Notes under the pieces: generated by a model
What the model saw: only the letters and a program-made list of their open reading frames with translations
What the model was told of the DNA's origin: nothing
The model's database searches: none
Program-made: the position numbers and the translations under genes
Assembly (NCBI RefSeq): GCF_030142045.1
Contig: NZ_CP126242.1
Location: forward strand, 620,001 to 684,000
DNA from: Arthrobacter sp. zg-Y919
GTDB lineage: Bacteria; Actinomycetota; Actinomycetes; Actinomycetales; Micrococcaceae
Length of the DNA: 64,000 nucleotides
Direction of reading: 5' to 3'
Shown: positions 16,518 to 24,690 of the stretch, one piece after another
Layout: every line of letters starts with the position of its first letter
Position numbering within the stretch: the first letter of the stretch is position 1

Positions 16518-17085
16518 TCAGAGATCGAGTTCGCTGACTATGACGTTGGCCAGGTCGTCCGGGGCATAATCGGGCAACTCGAGAACGTTCCATCCTTGGT
16601 CGCCGAGCCACGTGTCGGGCTCTTCATTCGGTTCCACCACATCTGCCATTCTTTGTCCGGGCCAGGTTAGGTCTACCATCCATTGGTTTTCGGGCCCCAT
16701 GTCTGGTCCCCACTGATCCGGCACCACACCGAGTTCCACCAGTTCAAGAATGAGATCGCGAAGGCCGGGCGCGTCTTCATAGATGTTTTCCCAGTGACTC
16801 TGATGAACGGCATCCGGAATTGGTTCCGTTGTGTCGTCATCGGTTGTTCGGCGGGGGCCGGCGCAGGCCCTCATCCAACGCCTGTGAGAGTCTCTCCGGA
16901 TGTGCTTGGGCAGCCACCCCGCCGAGGCTGCCGGCTGAGTCGGATGAAGCGGTGTACAGCAGGATGCCTGCTGCTCCTTCGCCAGAGTAGAGTCTTTCCC
17001 GAATCGAGGACGCCGGGTAGCCCGCGTCCAGCGCCAGCTGATCGATCATCACGTGGGCTAGCGTATGAAGGAGAAAATCCCTGGG
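16518..17085 (-). pseudogene. Remnant of a DUF1998 helicase-associated (DrmB-like) protein
   Basis: Reading leftward from about 17085, one frame encodes FLLHTLAHVMIDQLALDAGY, SSIRERLYSGEG and ILLYTASSDSAGSLGG, the hallmark of the DUF1998 domain found in DISARM DrmB and in defence DEAD/DEAH helicases. This frame hits a stop near 16837. A second frame (16874 to 16518, 118 residues) continues with a domain reading WENIYEDAPGLRDLI, DLTWPGQRMADVV and GWNVLELPDY, resembling the C-terminal extension of such helicases. So the gene has lost its helicase part, the Cys-rich end of DUF1998, and the frame between the two pieces. The upstream edge meets an unrelated fragment on the other strand. It is almost certainly non-functional, though the 118-residue frame could still be translated. 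Confidence 0.7.
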
Positions 17086-17300
17086 GTCAGCGCCGACGCC
17101 GTGACCTGCCTGGAGTTCCAGTCGACAGCCGGGCGGGCCGACGTGGTCGTTCTGGATGTCGACGACCAGGTGACGCTCATGAAGTGCAAGCTCGCCAGCA
17201 ACCCGCAGATATGACGCGAGATTGTGGGACAGATGTTCGACTACGCGTCGCGTCTGCGAAAGATGGGCATCGAGGACTTCGATGCGCTGGCAGGACCGAT
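17086..17300 (+). pseudogene. Remnant of a PD-(D/E)XK-nuclease-like protein
   Basis: The frame beginning near 17065 encodes LEFQSTAGRADVVVLDVDD, then VTLMKCKLASNPQI, an in-frame TGA at 17212-17214, and REIVGQMFDYASRLRKMGIE. Intact relatives read roughly 'D...T(L/V)(V/E)EC/VKL..NPxIRREVVGQ(M/I)xDYAS', a restriction-endonuclease-like core found in uncharacterised defence-linked proteins. Here both a stop codon and loss of the Glu before the CKL motif (Lys instead) would destroy it. Only about 70 residues of homology remain, then the sequence becomes unrelated. It sits head to head with the DUF1998 remnant. Confidence 0.6.
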
Positions 17301-17353
17301 CAATACCGTTCCATGTAAACGACACGGAAATCGAAGAACGTTTGGCTGCTCAC

Positions 17354-17740
17354 TCAGTTACCGATGCTGACAACGTCCTTACCCAGAGATTCCGCAACCT
17401 TGGTCACGGCACCTTCATCACCGCTTATACGCCATTGTTGTCCCCGGATCATGTGAAGATCCACCGAATATGCGGTAGGTACTCCCTCGTAGACGGATGA
17501 CGCCGCTTCGAAGGATGCTGCCTCATCACTGGCGCTCGGGTACCAAGTTGCGTAAATCTCCTCGCCACACGACACGCCCTCTCGATCATCGCCTTCATCG
17601 GTGGGGTTCTCGCATTCGTAGCCCGCTGACTCAATAACTTCGCTGAGATCGTCGATGGATTTCGGCGAGCTGGAGCCGCACGCCGAAAGTCCGAGGACCA
17701 ACGTAGCGCCGAGCAAATAGGTACCTGCGTGACTACGCAC
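17354..17740 (-). CDS. Small lipoprotein of unknown function
   Basis: A 128-residue exported protein. The N-terminus MRSHAGTYLLGATLVLGLSA ends in the lipobox LSAC, giving a lipidated Cys at residue 21 or so. The mature part is acidic, with two Cys (YECENP and GVSCGEE) that could form a disulfide, and ends in a WRISGDEGAVTKVAESLGKD segment. Small actinobacterial lipoproteins of this shape are common and mostly uncharacterised. The GTG start at 17740 is well supported by GGAGG 7 bases upstream. It stands alone next to the eroded defence genes, and GC here is rising back to the genome norm. Confidence 0.75.
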   Translation of the reverse strand: MRSHAGTYLLGATLVLGLSACGSSSPKSIDDLSEVIESAGYECENPTDEGDDREGVSCGEEIYATWYPSASDEAASFEAASSVYEGVPTAYSVDLHMIRGQQWRISGDEGAVTKVAESLGKDVVSIGN

Positions 17741-18012
17741 GTTATTCCTCCAAAGTCCTGGTAATTATCGCTCCAGTCTAACCGTATATGTGGTCTAAGA
17801 AATACGTTCATCTATTCGCAACATCAGCCTCGGCTAAGTCGAATCGGAGAAACCGAAATGTATTAGGGCATCTGCCGCGCTCGCTACTTTCATCGGTGCG
17901 CTATAGACAACGCTCGTCGTCACCAGTCGGACGCAGGGCGGGTAAGCTATGTCACCGTACTCGAGTCCAGCTCAGGGTTCGTGAGTTACGTCATTCCCTT
18001 TCGAAAGGCACC

Positions 18013-18597
18013 ATGGACAGCACCGCCGGTCAAACCCCGCAGCCACCGACGCCGCCTGCGGCACCCCAGGTTGTTTATCTTCAGCCGGGGCAGCAAGCCG
18101 TTTACCTTCAACCCGGCGAAATTGCTCCCGAAACTGCTCGGATGTCCTCGCCAGCGCTTTTGACAGGACAGTGGATGTACCAGCAGCCCTATCCGGCGCC
18201 TCCGATGCGGCAACCGTCGTCGGGGCTGCGCATCAGCGCGGGTGTATTAGGCATCGCTCTGGGCACTTGGAACATGGTGATGTTTTTTGCGATTATGGCC
18301 AGTTCTTATGGTCCTTCCACCCCACTGGTTGGATGGATCAATTTCCTCCATCTCGTTGGAACCTTGGCGGTGCTGACCTTGGGAATCTTGATCATCGTCA
18401 AGCATCGCCGCCGATCTCGCCCTATTCCAGCTATGTTGCTCGGTTCCACGGCGGCCCTGATCCTTGTGGACATTGCCGCGGCTGATTTGAATTGGCTCCC
18501 GGGTCTCGCGACTCTCACCCTCTCTGGCGGGGTGCCGACAGTGGCGTTGTCCCTATTGGTTCTCGCCCGAGAAACATCTACTTCTTATAAGGAGTAA
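18013..18597 (+). CDS. Small membrane protein with proline/glutamine-rich N-terminus
   Basis: A 194-residue protein, not assigned to a family. Residues 1-75 are rich in Pro and Gln, with the near-repeat VVYLQPGQ / AVYLQPGE. Residues about 80-185 contain four hydrophobic segments (around GVLGIALGTWNMVMFFAIM, INFLHLVGTLAVLTLGIL, AMLLGSTAALILVDIAA and GVPTVALSLLVLA), so it is an integral membrane protein with a cytoplasmic, flexible tail. The ATG at 18013 follows GAAAGG. No operon partners; arginine deiminase starts about 200 bases later behind a hairpin. Confidence 0.7.
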   Translation: MDSTAGQTPQPPTPPAAPQVVYLQPGQQAVYLQPGEIAPETARMSSPALLTGQWMYQQPYPAPPMRQPSSGLRISAGVLGIALGTWNMVMFFAIMASSYGPSTPLVGWINFLHLVGTLAVLTLGILIIVKHRRRSRPIPAMLLGSTAALILVDIAAADLNWLPGLATLTLSGGVPTVALSLLVLARETSTSYKE

Positions 18598-18726
18598 TCC
18601 CTGGTTGCCGTCTGAGGCTTACTAGCCTGGTAGCCGTGTACAGCTTGCGTGCCCTGAGGCTGCTGCGGGGGAGCGGACCCGTCTCGTCGGACAGCGCCCC
18701 GCCGCTGCCCTAATGGGACAAGCCAC

Positions 18727-18759
18727 GAGGGCGGGGCCCCGATTCGGCCCCCGCCCCTC
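18727..18759 (+). terminator. GC-rich hairpin upstream of arcA
   Basis: GGGCGGGG (18729-18736) pairs with CCCCGCCC (18749-18756). It lies between the membrane protein gene and arcA and could end the upstream transcript or act as an attenuator in the arcA leader. Confidence 0.5.
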
Positions 18760-18803
18760 CGTCTGCAAGGATGCTTGTAAGCCTGCTGATAAAGGAGTCA
18801 CCT

Positions 18804-20066
18804 ATGCCTTCCCCCGCCTCTACCCTGACCAGCGCCACCTACGGGGTGCACTCGGAGGTCGGCAAACTGCGCAAGGTCCTCGTCTGCGCTCCGGGCCTGG
18901 CGCACGAACGGCTGACCCCCACCAACCGGGAAGACCTGCTGTTCGACGATGTGATGTGGGTCGAGAACGCCCAGCGGGACCACGCCGACTTCGTCACCAA
19001 GATGGAAAACTCCGGCGTCGACGTCGTCGAGCTCCACGATCTCCTGGGACAGACCATGGACCTGCCCGAGGCGCGGACCTGGCTGCTGGACCGCAAAATC
19101 ATCGCCAACCGGGTCGGACTGGGACTGGTGTCCGGCACCCGGGCCTTCCTGGATTCGCTGACCGGAGCGGACCTGGCACGCTACCTCATCGGCGGGCTCG
19201 CGACGTCGGACCTTCCCGCCGACTACCGCACCGGTTACATCGCCCTGGCCCGGGAATCCTCCGGGCGGCCCGAGTACCTGCTGCCGCCGCTGCCCAACAC
19301 CCTCTACACCCGGGACACCACCTGCTGGGTCGGCGAAGGGTTGACGCTGAACCCGCTGTACTGGCCGGCACGCCACGACGAGACCCTGCTGATGCAGGCC
19401 ATCTATAAGTTCCACCCCGAGTACGCGGCCTCCACCGTCTGGTGGGGCGACGGGGAACAGGACTGGGGCCAGGCCTACCTGGAAGGCGGAGACGTGATGC
19501 CGGTGGGCAACGGCACAGTGCTGATCGGCATGGGGGAGCGCACCTCGCGCCAGGCCATCACCCAGCTCGCACAGTCGCTGTTCGCCGCCGAGGCCGCCGA
19601 ACGGATCGTCGTGGCCGGGATACCCAAGCTGCGGGCGGCGATGCACCTGGACACCGTGTTCACCTTCGCTGACCGGGACCTGGCGACCATCCACCCGGCC
19701 ATCGTCGACGGCATCCACGCCTTCACCCTCCACCCCTCGGACCGCAGCCCCGGGGTGGAGGTGCGGGACCACCGCGACCGCCGCTTCGTGGACGTGGTGG
19801 CCGAATCCATGGGCTACAAAAAGCTGCGCCTGGTGGAGACCGCCGGCGACTACTCCGCCTCCGAGCGCCAGCAGTGGGACAGCGCGAACAACGCCGTCGC
19901 CCTGGAACCGGGCGTGGTGCTCACCTATGACCGCAACACCCAGACCAACGCGGCCCTGCGGAACGCCGGCGTCGAGGTCATCCCGATTGTCGGGGCCGAA
20001 CTTGGCCGCGGCCGTGGCGGCGGACACTGCATGACCTGCCCCATCATTCGGGACGGGATCGAGTAA
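18804..20066 (+). CDS. arcA: Arginine deiminase
   Basis: A 420-residue cytoplasmic enzyme converting L-arginine to citrulline and ammonia, the first step of the ADI pathway that yields ATP and raises pH. Guanidino-group-modifying enzyme motifs are present: [15 protein letters not shown] at the start, the substrate-binding [17 protein letters not shown] with the catalytic His, and the C-terminal GGGHCMTCP with the nucleophilic Cys. The start at 18804 has AAAGGAG 7 bases upstream; an ATG 33 bases earlier lacks one. The next gene on the strand is an arginine/ornithine-type antiporter. Ornithine carbamoyltransferase and carbamate kinase (arcB, arcC) are not in the window. Confidence 0.95.
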   Translation: MPSPASTLTSATYGVHSEVGKLRKVLVCAPGLAHERLTPTNREDLLFDDVMWVENAQRDHADFVTKMENSGVDVVELHDLLGQTMDLPEARTWLLDRKIIANRVGLGLVSGTRAFLDSLTGADLARYLIGGLATSDLPADYRTGYIALARESSGRPEYLLPPLPNTLYTRDTTCWVGEGLTLNPLYWPARHDETLLMQAIYKFHPEYAASTVWWGDGEQDWGQAYLEGGDVMPVGNGTVLIGMGERTSRQAITQLAQSLFAAEAAERIVVAGIPKLRAAMHLDTVFTFADRDLATIHPAIVDGIHAFTLHPSDRSPGVEVRDHRDRRFVDVVAESMGYKKLRLVETAGDYSASERQQWDSANNAVALEPGVVLTYDRNTQTNAALRNAGVEVIPIVGAELGRGRGGGHCMTCPIIRDGIE

Positions 20067-20098
20067 CGACGGCGAAGGCGGGCCGCGGCTGGCATGTG

Positions 20099-20142
20099 AC
20101 CGCGGCCGCGGCCACGCCCGACATCGGAATTCCGGCCGCGGT
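20099..20142 (+). terminator. Hairpin between arcA and the antiporter gene
   Basis: ACCGCGGCCG (20099-20108) and CGGCCGCGGT (20133-20142) form a 10-bp stem with a 24-base loop, followed by TTTC. It could reduce read-through from arcA. The rest of this about 300-base gap has only a short coding-like stretch (20146-20265). Confidence 0.55.
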
Positions 20143-20375
20143 TTCAAGTTGGGCTTACGTGAACGCACCATCTCTGACGGGTACATGCCTTTCCACTGCA
20201 GGGACCCGTCCGACATCCGCCTCGAGGTGCTGGCCGCCGATTCGGACCCTGCCGTCTCCCTCTGAGAGGATTGTGGTGAGCCGCTGACGGAGGAGCCTCC
20301 GCAGGAAGCGGTCCCCTCCATAGATGTCTAAGCGGTGTTGCCTCAGTGGCCGCCACATCCGATTGGAAAAGAACC

Positions 20376-21824
20376 GTGTCTAATGCGCCTGCTTCAGGGG
20401 ACAAAGCCCCAGCAGCCAAACTCTCCCTGCTGACCCTCACCACCGTGGTGATCGGGTCCATGGTCGGGGCCGGGGTGTTTTCCCTGCCCCAGCGCTTCGC
20501 CGAGGAAACCGGGGTGTGGGGTGCGCTGGTCGCCTGGCTGATTGCGGGTTCCGGCATGCTGATGCTGGCTTTCGTGTTCCAGCGGCTGTCCATGCGCAAA
20601 CCAGCGCTTGATGCGGGGGTCTTCGCCTACGCCAAGGCCGGCTTCGGAAATTACGTGGGGTTCTTCTCCGCAGCAGGTTACTGGGCCAGTGCCTGTGTTG
20701 GAAACGTCACCTACTGGGTGCTCACCATGTCCACGCTGGGAGCCCTGTTTCCGCAGCTGGGCGCAGGGGACACCCTCCTCGCCGTCGTGCTGTCCTCGGC
20801 CGGGCTGTGGGGATTCTTCTTCCTGATCAGGCGCGGCATCAAAGAAGCCACGGCCATTAACCGGATAGTCACGATCGCCAAGGTAGTTCCCATCCTGGTC
20901 TTCGTGCTGTTTGCTGTCTTCCTGTTCGACCCCGCCGTCTTCGCGGGAAACCTTAGCGGGGCGGACTATACGGGGCCGCTGTTCGAGCAGGTCAGCAACA
21001 CGATGCTGGTGACGGTGTTCGTGTTCCTGGGTGTTGAAGGTGCCAGCGTGTATTCGCGTTATGCCCGACGGCGGGAGGACATTGGCCGGGCCACCGTCCT
21101 CGGATTCCTGAGCGTCTTTGCCATCTTTGCCTCGGTCACGATCGTTTCCTACGGCGTCCTGCCGATGGAACAGCTCGCTGAGCTGCGCCAACCGTCCATG
21201 GCTGGTGTCCTGGAAGCGGGGGTGGGAGCCTGGGGGCTGGTGTTCGTCAGCGCAGGCCTGATCATTTCTGTGATGGGGGCTTACCTGGCCTGGAGCCTGA
21301 TGGCAGCGGAGGTTCTGTACGTGGCCGCCACGGAGAAGGACATGCCGCGGTTCCTGTCCCGGGTCAGTGAGGACGATGTCCCGGTCAACGCCCTGCTGCT
21401 GAGCACACTGCTCAGCCAGCTGGTAATGGTCATCACCTACTTCTCCGGGGACGCCTTCGACTTCGCACTGGACATGACCGCGGTCCTGACGTTGTTTTCC
21501 CTCCTTTTCGCGGCCCTCTACGCCCTCAAGCTCGGTTGGAGCGGGGAAACGTATGAAGGAGCCCCGAGCCGCACCCGGCGGGGCGACCTGGCCATTGCCG
21601 TCATTGCCACCATTTATTCAGTGTTCCTGGTCTATGCCGCCGGGCTGCCCCTGGTGCTGCTTTCGATGATCTTCTACGCCCCCGCCACCGTCCTGTTCGT
21701 GATTGCCCGCCGTGAACAAGGGCAGCGCGTTTTCCGGGGAGGGGAGCTGGTTCTTTTCCTCATGACTTTGGCAGGAGCCGTTGCAGGCGTGCTCGCCCTG
21801 GCCCGGGGCTGGATAGCGCTCTGA
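20376..21824 (+). CDS. arcD: Arginine/ornithine antiporter-type APC permease
   Basis: A 482-residue transporter of the APA subfamily of APC permeases (basic amino acid/polyamine antiporters), exchanging arginine for ornithine across the membrane in the ADI pathway. It opens with LSLLTLTTVVIGSMVGAGVF, the unwound first helix with the GSMVGAG amino-acid-binding motif, and has about 12-13 membrane helices. The conserved GVEGASVYSRYARRREDIG occurs in the middle. GTG at 20376 is preferred (GGAAAAG just upstream); GTG at 20346 would add 10 residues without a ribosome site. Adjacency to arcA supports the function; lysine or histidine exchange is not excluded. Confidence 0.85.
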   Translation: MSNAPASGDKAPAAKLSLLTLTTVVIGSMVGAGVFSLPQRFAEETGVWGALVAWLIAGSGMLMLAFVFQRLSMRKPALDAGVFAYAKAGFGNYVGFFSAAGYWASACVGNVTYWVLTMSTLGALFPQLGAGDTLLAVVLSSAGLWGFFFLIRRGIKEATAINRIVTIAKVVPILVFVLFAVFLFDPAVFAGNLSGADYTGPLFEQVSNTMLVTVFVFLGVEGASVYSRYARRREDIGRATVLGFLSVFAIFASVTIVSYGVLPMEQLAELRQPSMAGVLEAGVGAWGLVFVSAGLIISVMGAYLAWSLMAAEVLYVAATEKDMPRFLSRVSEDDVPVNALLLSTLLSQLVMVITYFSGDAFDFALDMTAVLTLFSLLFAALYALKLGWSGETYEGAPSRTRRGDLAIAVIATIYSVFLVYAAGLPLVLLSMIFYAPATVLFVIARREQGQRVFRGGELVLFLMTLAGAVAGVLALARGWIAL

Positions 21825-21867
21825 GTTAGCGGACTCGGGGCTGGCCACAGTCGGGACCCAACGACGA

Positions 21868-21898
21868 CGACGGCGGCCCAGTGTGGGTGCCGCCGTCG
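21868..21898. terminator. Hairpin terminator between convergent genes
   Basis: CGACGGCGGC (21868-21877) pairs with GCCGCCGTCG (21889-21898). It separates the antiporter gene from the opposing serine hydrolase gene and shares its core with the hairpins at 586 and 8067. Confidence 0.75.
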
Positions 21899-21959
21899 CC
21901 AGTCGCCGGGCCGCCGCCTGCCGAGACGACGGCCTCCCGGTGGACCTGCCGCGGACCTC

Positions 21960-23213
21960 CTACTTTTCGCAGAAGGCCGCATCCACGGTTGTCATGACGG
22001 ACTTGTAGTGCTCCAGCATCTCCTCTTCGTTCGACGGATCGCCGATGCCCCCGGGAAGTGAAGTCACAGCCACGGTGAAGGCGGTGCCGTCTTCGGCCAC
22101 TCCGTTGCGCGTCTCGTAGCCGTGGATGTCGCCACCGTGGCCCCAGATATCGCCGCCGCAGCTCAGCGGATGGCTCTGCAGACCGAGCCCGTATTCCGAG
22201 CCCGGCCAAAGGCTTTCCTCGTCGGGTATGGGTACCGTCTTTTGCATTTCGGTCATCGACTCTTCGCTGAGCAGGCGGCCGTCGAGTACAGCCCGGGTGA
22301 ACTCGTTGACGTCGCTGGGGCTGGCGATGATCTGCCCCGCCGCCCAGGCCCAGGAGGGGTCCAGTGTGGTCACGTCGAACCGTTCGCCGTCGGCCTCCAT
22401 GTGGTATCCGGACGGATGGTCACCCCGGAAACCCTGCTCACCCACGGACGGAAAATAGGTGTGTTGGAGGTCGAGGGGTTCGATGATGCGTTTTGTGATC
22501 TCCTCGGAGAGGGGACGCTGCGTCACCTTCTCCACAATCAGCCCCAGCACGACGTAATTGGTGTTGGAGTAATCCCAGCTTTCCCCCGGGGCGAACTGCG
22601 CCGGATGCGCAAGGGCCAGATCGAGCAGGTCCCGGGGCGACATATAGGCGTGCTGAATCTTCTTGATGTCGACGGCAAGTTCATCCGAGAACTCGGGCAG
22701 CCCGCTCGTATGCTGCAGCAGCTGCCGGACGGTGATGTTCGCGCCGTCGATCCCTTCGCCGCGCACGAGCCCGGGCAGGTACGTCTCGACGGGAGCATCG
22801 AGCTCCACAAGTCCCTGCTCCACGAGCTGCAGCACGGTGACGGCGGTGAACGTCTTCGTGTTGCTTCCAATGCGCACCTCCCCGTCGACCGGTACGTCCT
22901 CGCCGGTCTCGACGTTTCCCACACCGGAAACGTAGTCATCATGGCTGCCGTCCGGGTGCGTCACTGAGGCCAGTGCGGCGGGAAAGCCGCGGTCGACCAG
23001 CCCGTCCAGCTGCTCCTGGACCACCACGTTGCCGGCAGCACCGGTGGGGGAGCCGGTGGCATCAGCGGCGACGGAGCCGATGCCCCACCACGCACCGGCG
23101 CTTATGGCGCCGGCCGCTAGGAGGCCCGTCGCTGCGAAGCCCAGGGTCCGGTTTAGCGACGACGGCGTCTTGGTTCCGCCCGGGGTTGTCGCGGGTTCTG
23201 TTTCGTAGGACAT
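21960..23213 (-). CDS. Serine hydrolase of the beta-lactamase / D-Ala-D-Ala carboxypeptidase family, membrane-anchored
   Basis: A 417-residue protein with a short cytoplasmic tail, one hydrophobic anchor (LGFAATGLLAAGAISAGAWW, residues about 24-43) and an extracytoplasmic class C beta-lactamase-like domain. Active-site motifs are present: SNTK (SxxK nucleophile and general base, about residue 117), YSN (YxN motif) and HGGDIHG (in place of KTG). It resembles Streptomyces R61 D,D-carboxypeptidase and EstB-like esterases, so it may act on peptidoglycan stem peptides or on esters. Start at 23213 has GGAAGGAA upstream. It diverges from the two-component system and may be its target. Confidence 0.85.
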   Translation of the reverse strand: MSYETEPATTPGGTKTPSSLNRTLGFAATGLLAAGAISAGAWWGIGSVAADATGSPTGAAGNVVVQEQLDGLVDRGFPAALASVTHPDGSHDDYVSGVGNVETGEDVPVDGEVRIGSNTKTFTAVTVLQLVEQGLVELDAPVETYLPGLVRGEGIDGANITVRQLLQHTSGLPEFSDELAVDIKKIQHAYMSPRDLLDLALAHPAQFAPGESWDYSNTNYVVLGLIVEKVTQRPLSEEITKRIIEPLDLQHTYFPSVGEQGFRGDHPSGYHMEADGERFDVTTLDPSWAWAAGQIIASPSDVNEFTRAVLDGRLLSEESMTEMQKTVPIPDEESLWPGSEYGLGLQSHPLSCGGDIWGHGGDIHGYETRNGVAEDGTAFTVAVTSLPGGIGDPSNEEEMLEHYKSVMTTVDAAFCEK

Positions 23214-23265
23214 GGTGGCGTTCCTTCCGTTTCGAGGGAGGGCACGTGGTGCTCCTGGTCCCTCT

Positions 23266-23286
23266 GGCTAGTGGTTACCACCAGCC
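23266..23286. promoter_or_regulatory. 21-bp near-perfect palindrome, possible response-regulator site
   Basis: GGCTAGTGGT-T-ACCACCAGCC with one mismatched pair, in the 172-base divergent region between the serine hydrolase gene and the histidine kinase gene. Binding by the adjacent LuxR-type regulator is inferred from position. Confidence 0.45.
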
Positions 23287-23373
23287 TTCCCGGAGGCGGG
23301 TCCCAGCGCCCCAGACCTGCGAACAGGATCCGGACTGTCCTTGCGGATAGGGTGCCGGCAGGGTTCCCGCGCT

Positions 23374-23379
23374 TAGGCT
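23374..23379 (+). promoter_or_regulatory. Putative -10 box of a leaderless kinase transcript
   Basis: TAGGCT followed by 6 bases and ATG 23386; no Shine-Dalgarno sequence. This supports 23386 rather than 23464 as the start. Confidence 0.4.
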
Positions 23380-23385
23380 GAAAAA

Positions 23386-24690
23386 ATGCTTGAATCTACC
23401 TCACCAGCCAGTCATGGGCATTCTGAAAGAACATTTCGGCCTGAGGTAAATGGGAACGATGCGATGCTAAAGATTTCGGCCCAGCCCCGGGCAAGCAATG
23501 CGCTGTGGGATTTAGTACCCATAGTGCTCATTGTGTTGCTGGCACTCGGTTACGTGTTCGGGGTCCTCGCGTTCGAACCCGATGCGCTGGAAGGTCCCGG
23601 AGATTTCCTGCCGGTGGAATTGATGCTCGCCCAGGCCGTGTTCCTGCTCGCCCGGCACCGCTTTCCAGCGGGGGTGCTTCTGGCAGTTGTTGCGTTGGAT
23701 GGCCTCACGCTGGTGTTTTCCTCCGGCGAGGTGGGCACCGGCACCATTGCGGTGATGGTCGCGGTGTATACCTGCGTCCGCGCAACCAGCGGCCGGAGGC
23801 GCTACCTGGTACCGGCGGGACTTGCCGCGGCCGACGTCGTCGTCACGATGTTCGCCGTGCAGAGCAGCGCCGTGGTTCCTCCCGAGCTGGCACCCACGTT
23901 TGCCGTGGCACGCACCCTCTTGGTCTTTGGACTTGGCGTGGGCGCCGCAGAAATCCTCGGCGGCAGGGCCCGTCTCCTGGAGGCCCTCCGCGAGCGGGCG
24001 GAGGCCGCCGAACGCGAAAAGGAACACCGGGCCGAGGAAGCAGTCCTCCGTGAGCGGACACTGATGGCCCGGGAACTGCACGACGTCGCGGCCCACCACC
24101 TGACCGGCATCATCGTCAGCGCCCAGGCGGCGCATGCCCTGCGGACCTCCGATCCCGAGAAAGCCGGAGAGTACATCCGCCAGGTGCAGGGTGCCGCGAG
24201 GACAACCCTGGATAACCTCCGGCAAACGGTGGGGCTCCTGCGCGCCGACGCCGAAGGGGAGCTTGCTCCCGTGGCCTCACTGGAGAATCTCCCTGCCCTG
24301 GTGGCGGAAGCATCAGCAGCCGGCGCCGACGTCGTCTTTGAAGAGTCCGGCTCTCCTCGCGATCTCCGGCCACTGGCAGGCATCGCGGCGTACCGGATGG
24401 TGCAGGAATCCCTCGCCAACTCACTTCGCCACGCTCCCGGTGCAGCCCGCGCTGTGCGGGTGGATTACGGGCCGACGTCGGTGCGGCTGACGGTGAGCAA
24501 CGAGTCGCCGCGGGCAGGCGCGCCGGGGGCAATGGACAAGCCGCGTTCCCGCGAAGGGTACGGTCTGATCGGCATGGCCGAGCGTGCAGCACTTGTCGGC
24601 GCGACACTTCGCACGGGCCCCGATGAGAACGGCGGATGGGTCAACAGCATGGTCATTCCGGACGACAACACCTACGAGGACGGCAAATGA
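23386..24690 (+). CDS. Sensor histidine kinase, NarL/DesK type
   Basis: A 434-residue membrane kinase. Four to five hydrophobic segments lie between residues about 45 and 200, with little extracytoplasmic sequence, suggesting sensing within the membrane. A short coiled coil (EALRERAEAAEREKEHRAEEA) leads to the HisKA_3 dimerisation helix with LMARELHDVAAHH, where the first His is phosphorylated. The HATPase domain has the N-box-like QESLANSLRHAP and the G-box GYGLIGMAERA. Its stop overlaps the regulator start (ATGA), so the pair is co-translated. Start 23386 has a TAGGCT box 6 bases before it. The signal is unknown. Confidence 0.92.
   Translation: MLESTSPASHGHSERTFRPEVNGNDAMLKISAQPRASNALWDLVPIVLIVLLALGYVFGVLAFEPDALEGPGDFLPVELMLAQAVFLLARHRFPAGVLLAVVALDGLTLVFSSGEVGTGTIAVMVAVYTCVRATSGRRRYLVPAGLAAADVVVTMFAVQSSAVVPPELAPTFAVARTLLVFGLGVGAAEILGGRARLLEALRERAEAAEREKEHRAEEAVLRERTLMARELHDVAAHHLTGIIVSAQAAHALRTSDPEKAGEYIRQVQGAARTTLDNLRQTVGLLRADAEGELAPVASLENLPALVAEASAAGADVVFEESGSPRDLRPLAGIAAYRMVQESLANSLRHAPGAARAVRVDYGPTSVRLTVSNESPRAGAPGAMDKPRSREGYGLIGMAERAALVGATLRTGPDENGGWVNSMVIPDDNTYEDGK

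Noticed and set aside
16837..17325. 162-codon minus-strand frame taken as one gene
   Set aside because: Only its 3' part (from about 17085 down) is DUF1998-like. The 5' part is the antisense of the nuclease-like remnant, so the frame is a chimera of two fragments.
18798..20321. 507-codon open frame on the minus strand
   Set aside because: Antisense to arcA; no recognisable domain and composed of low-complexity sequence.
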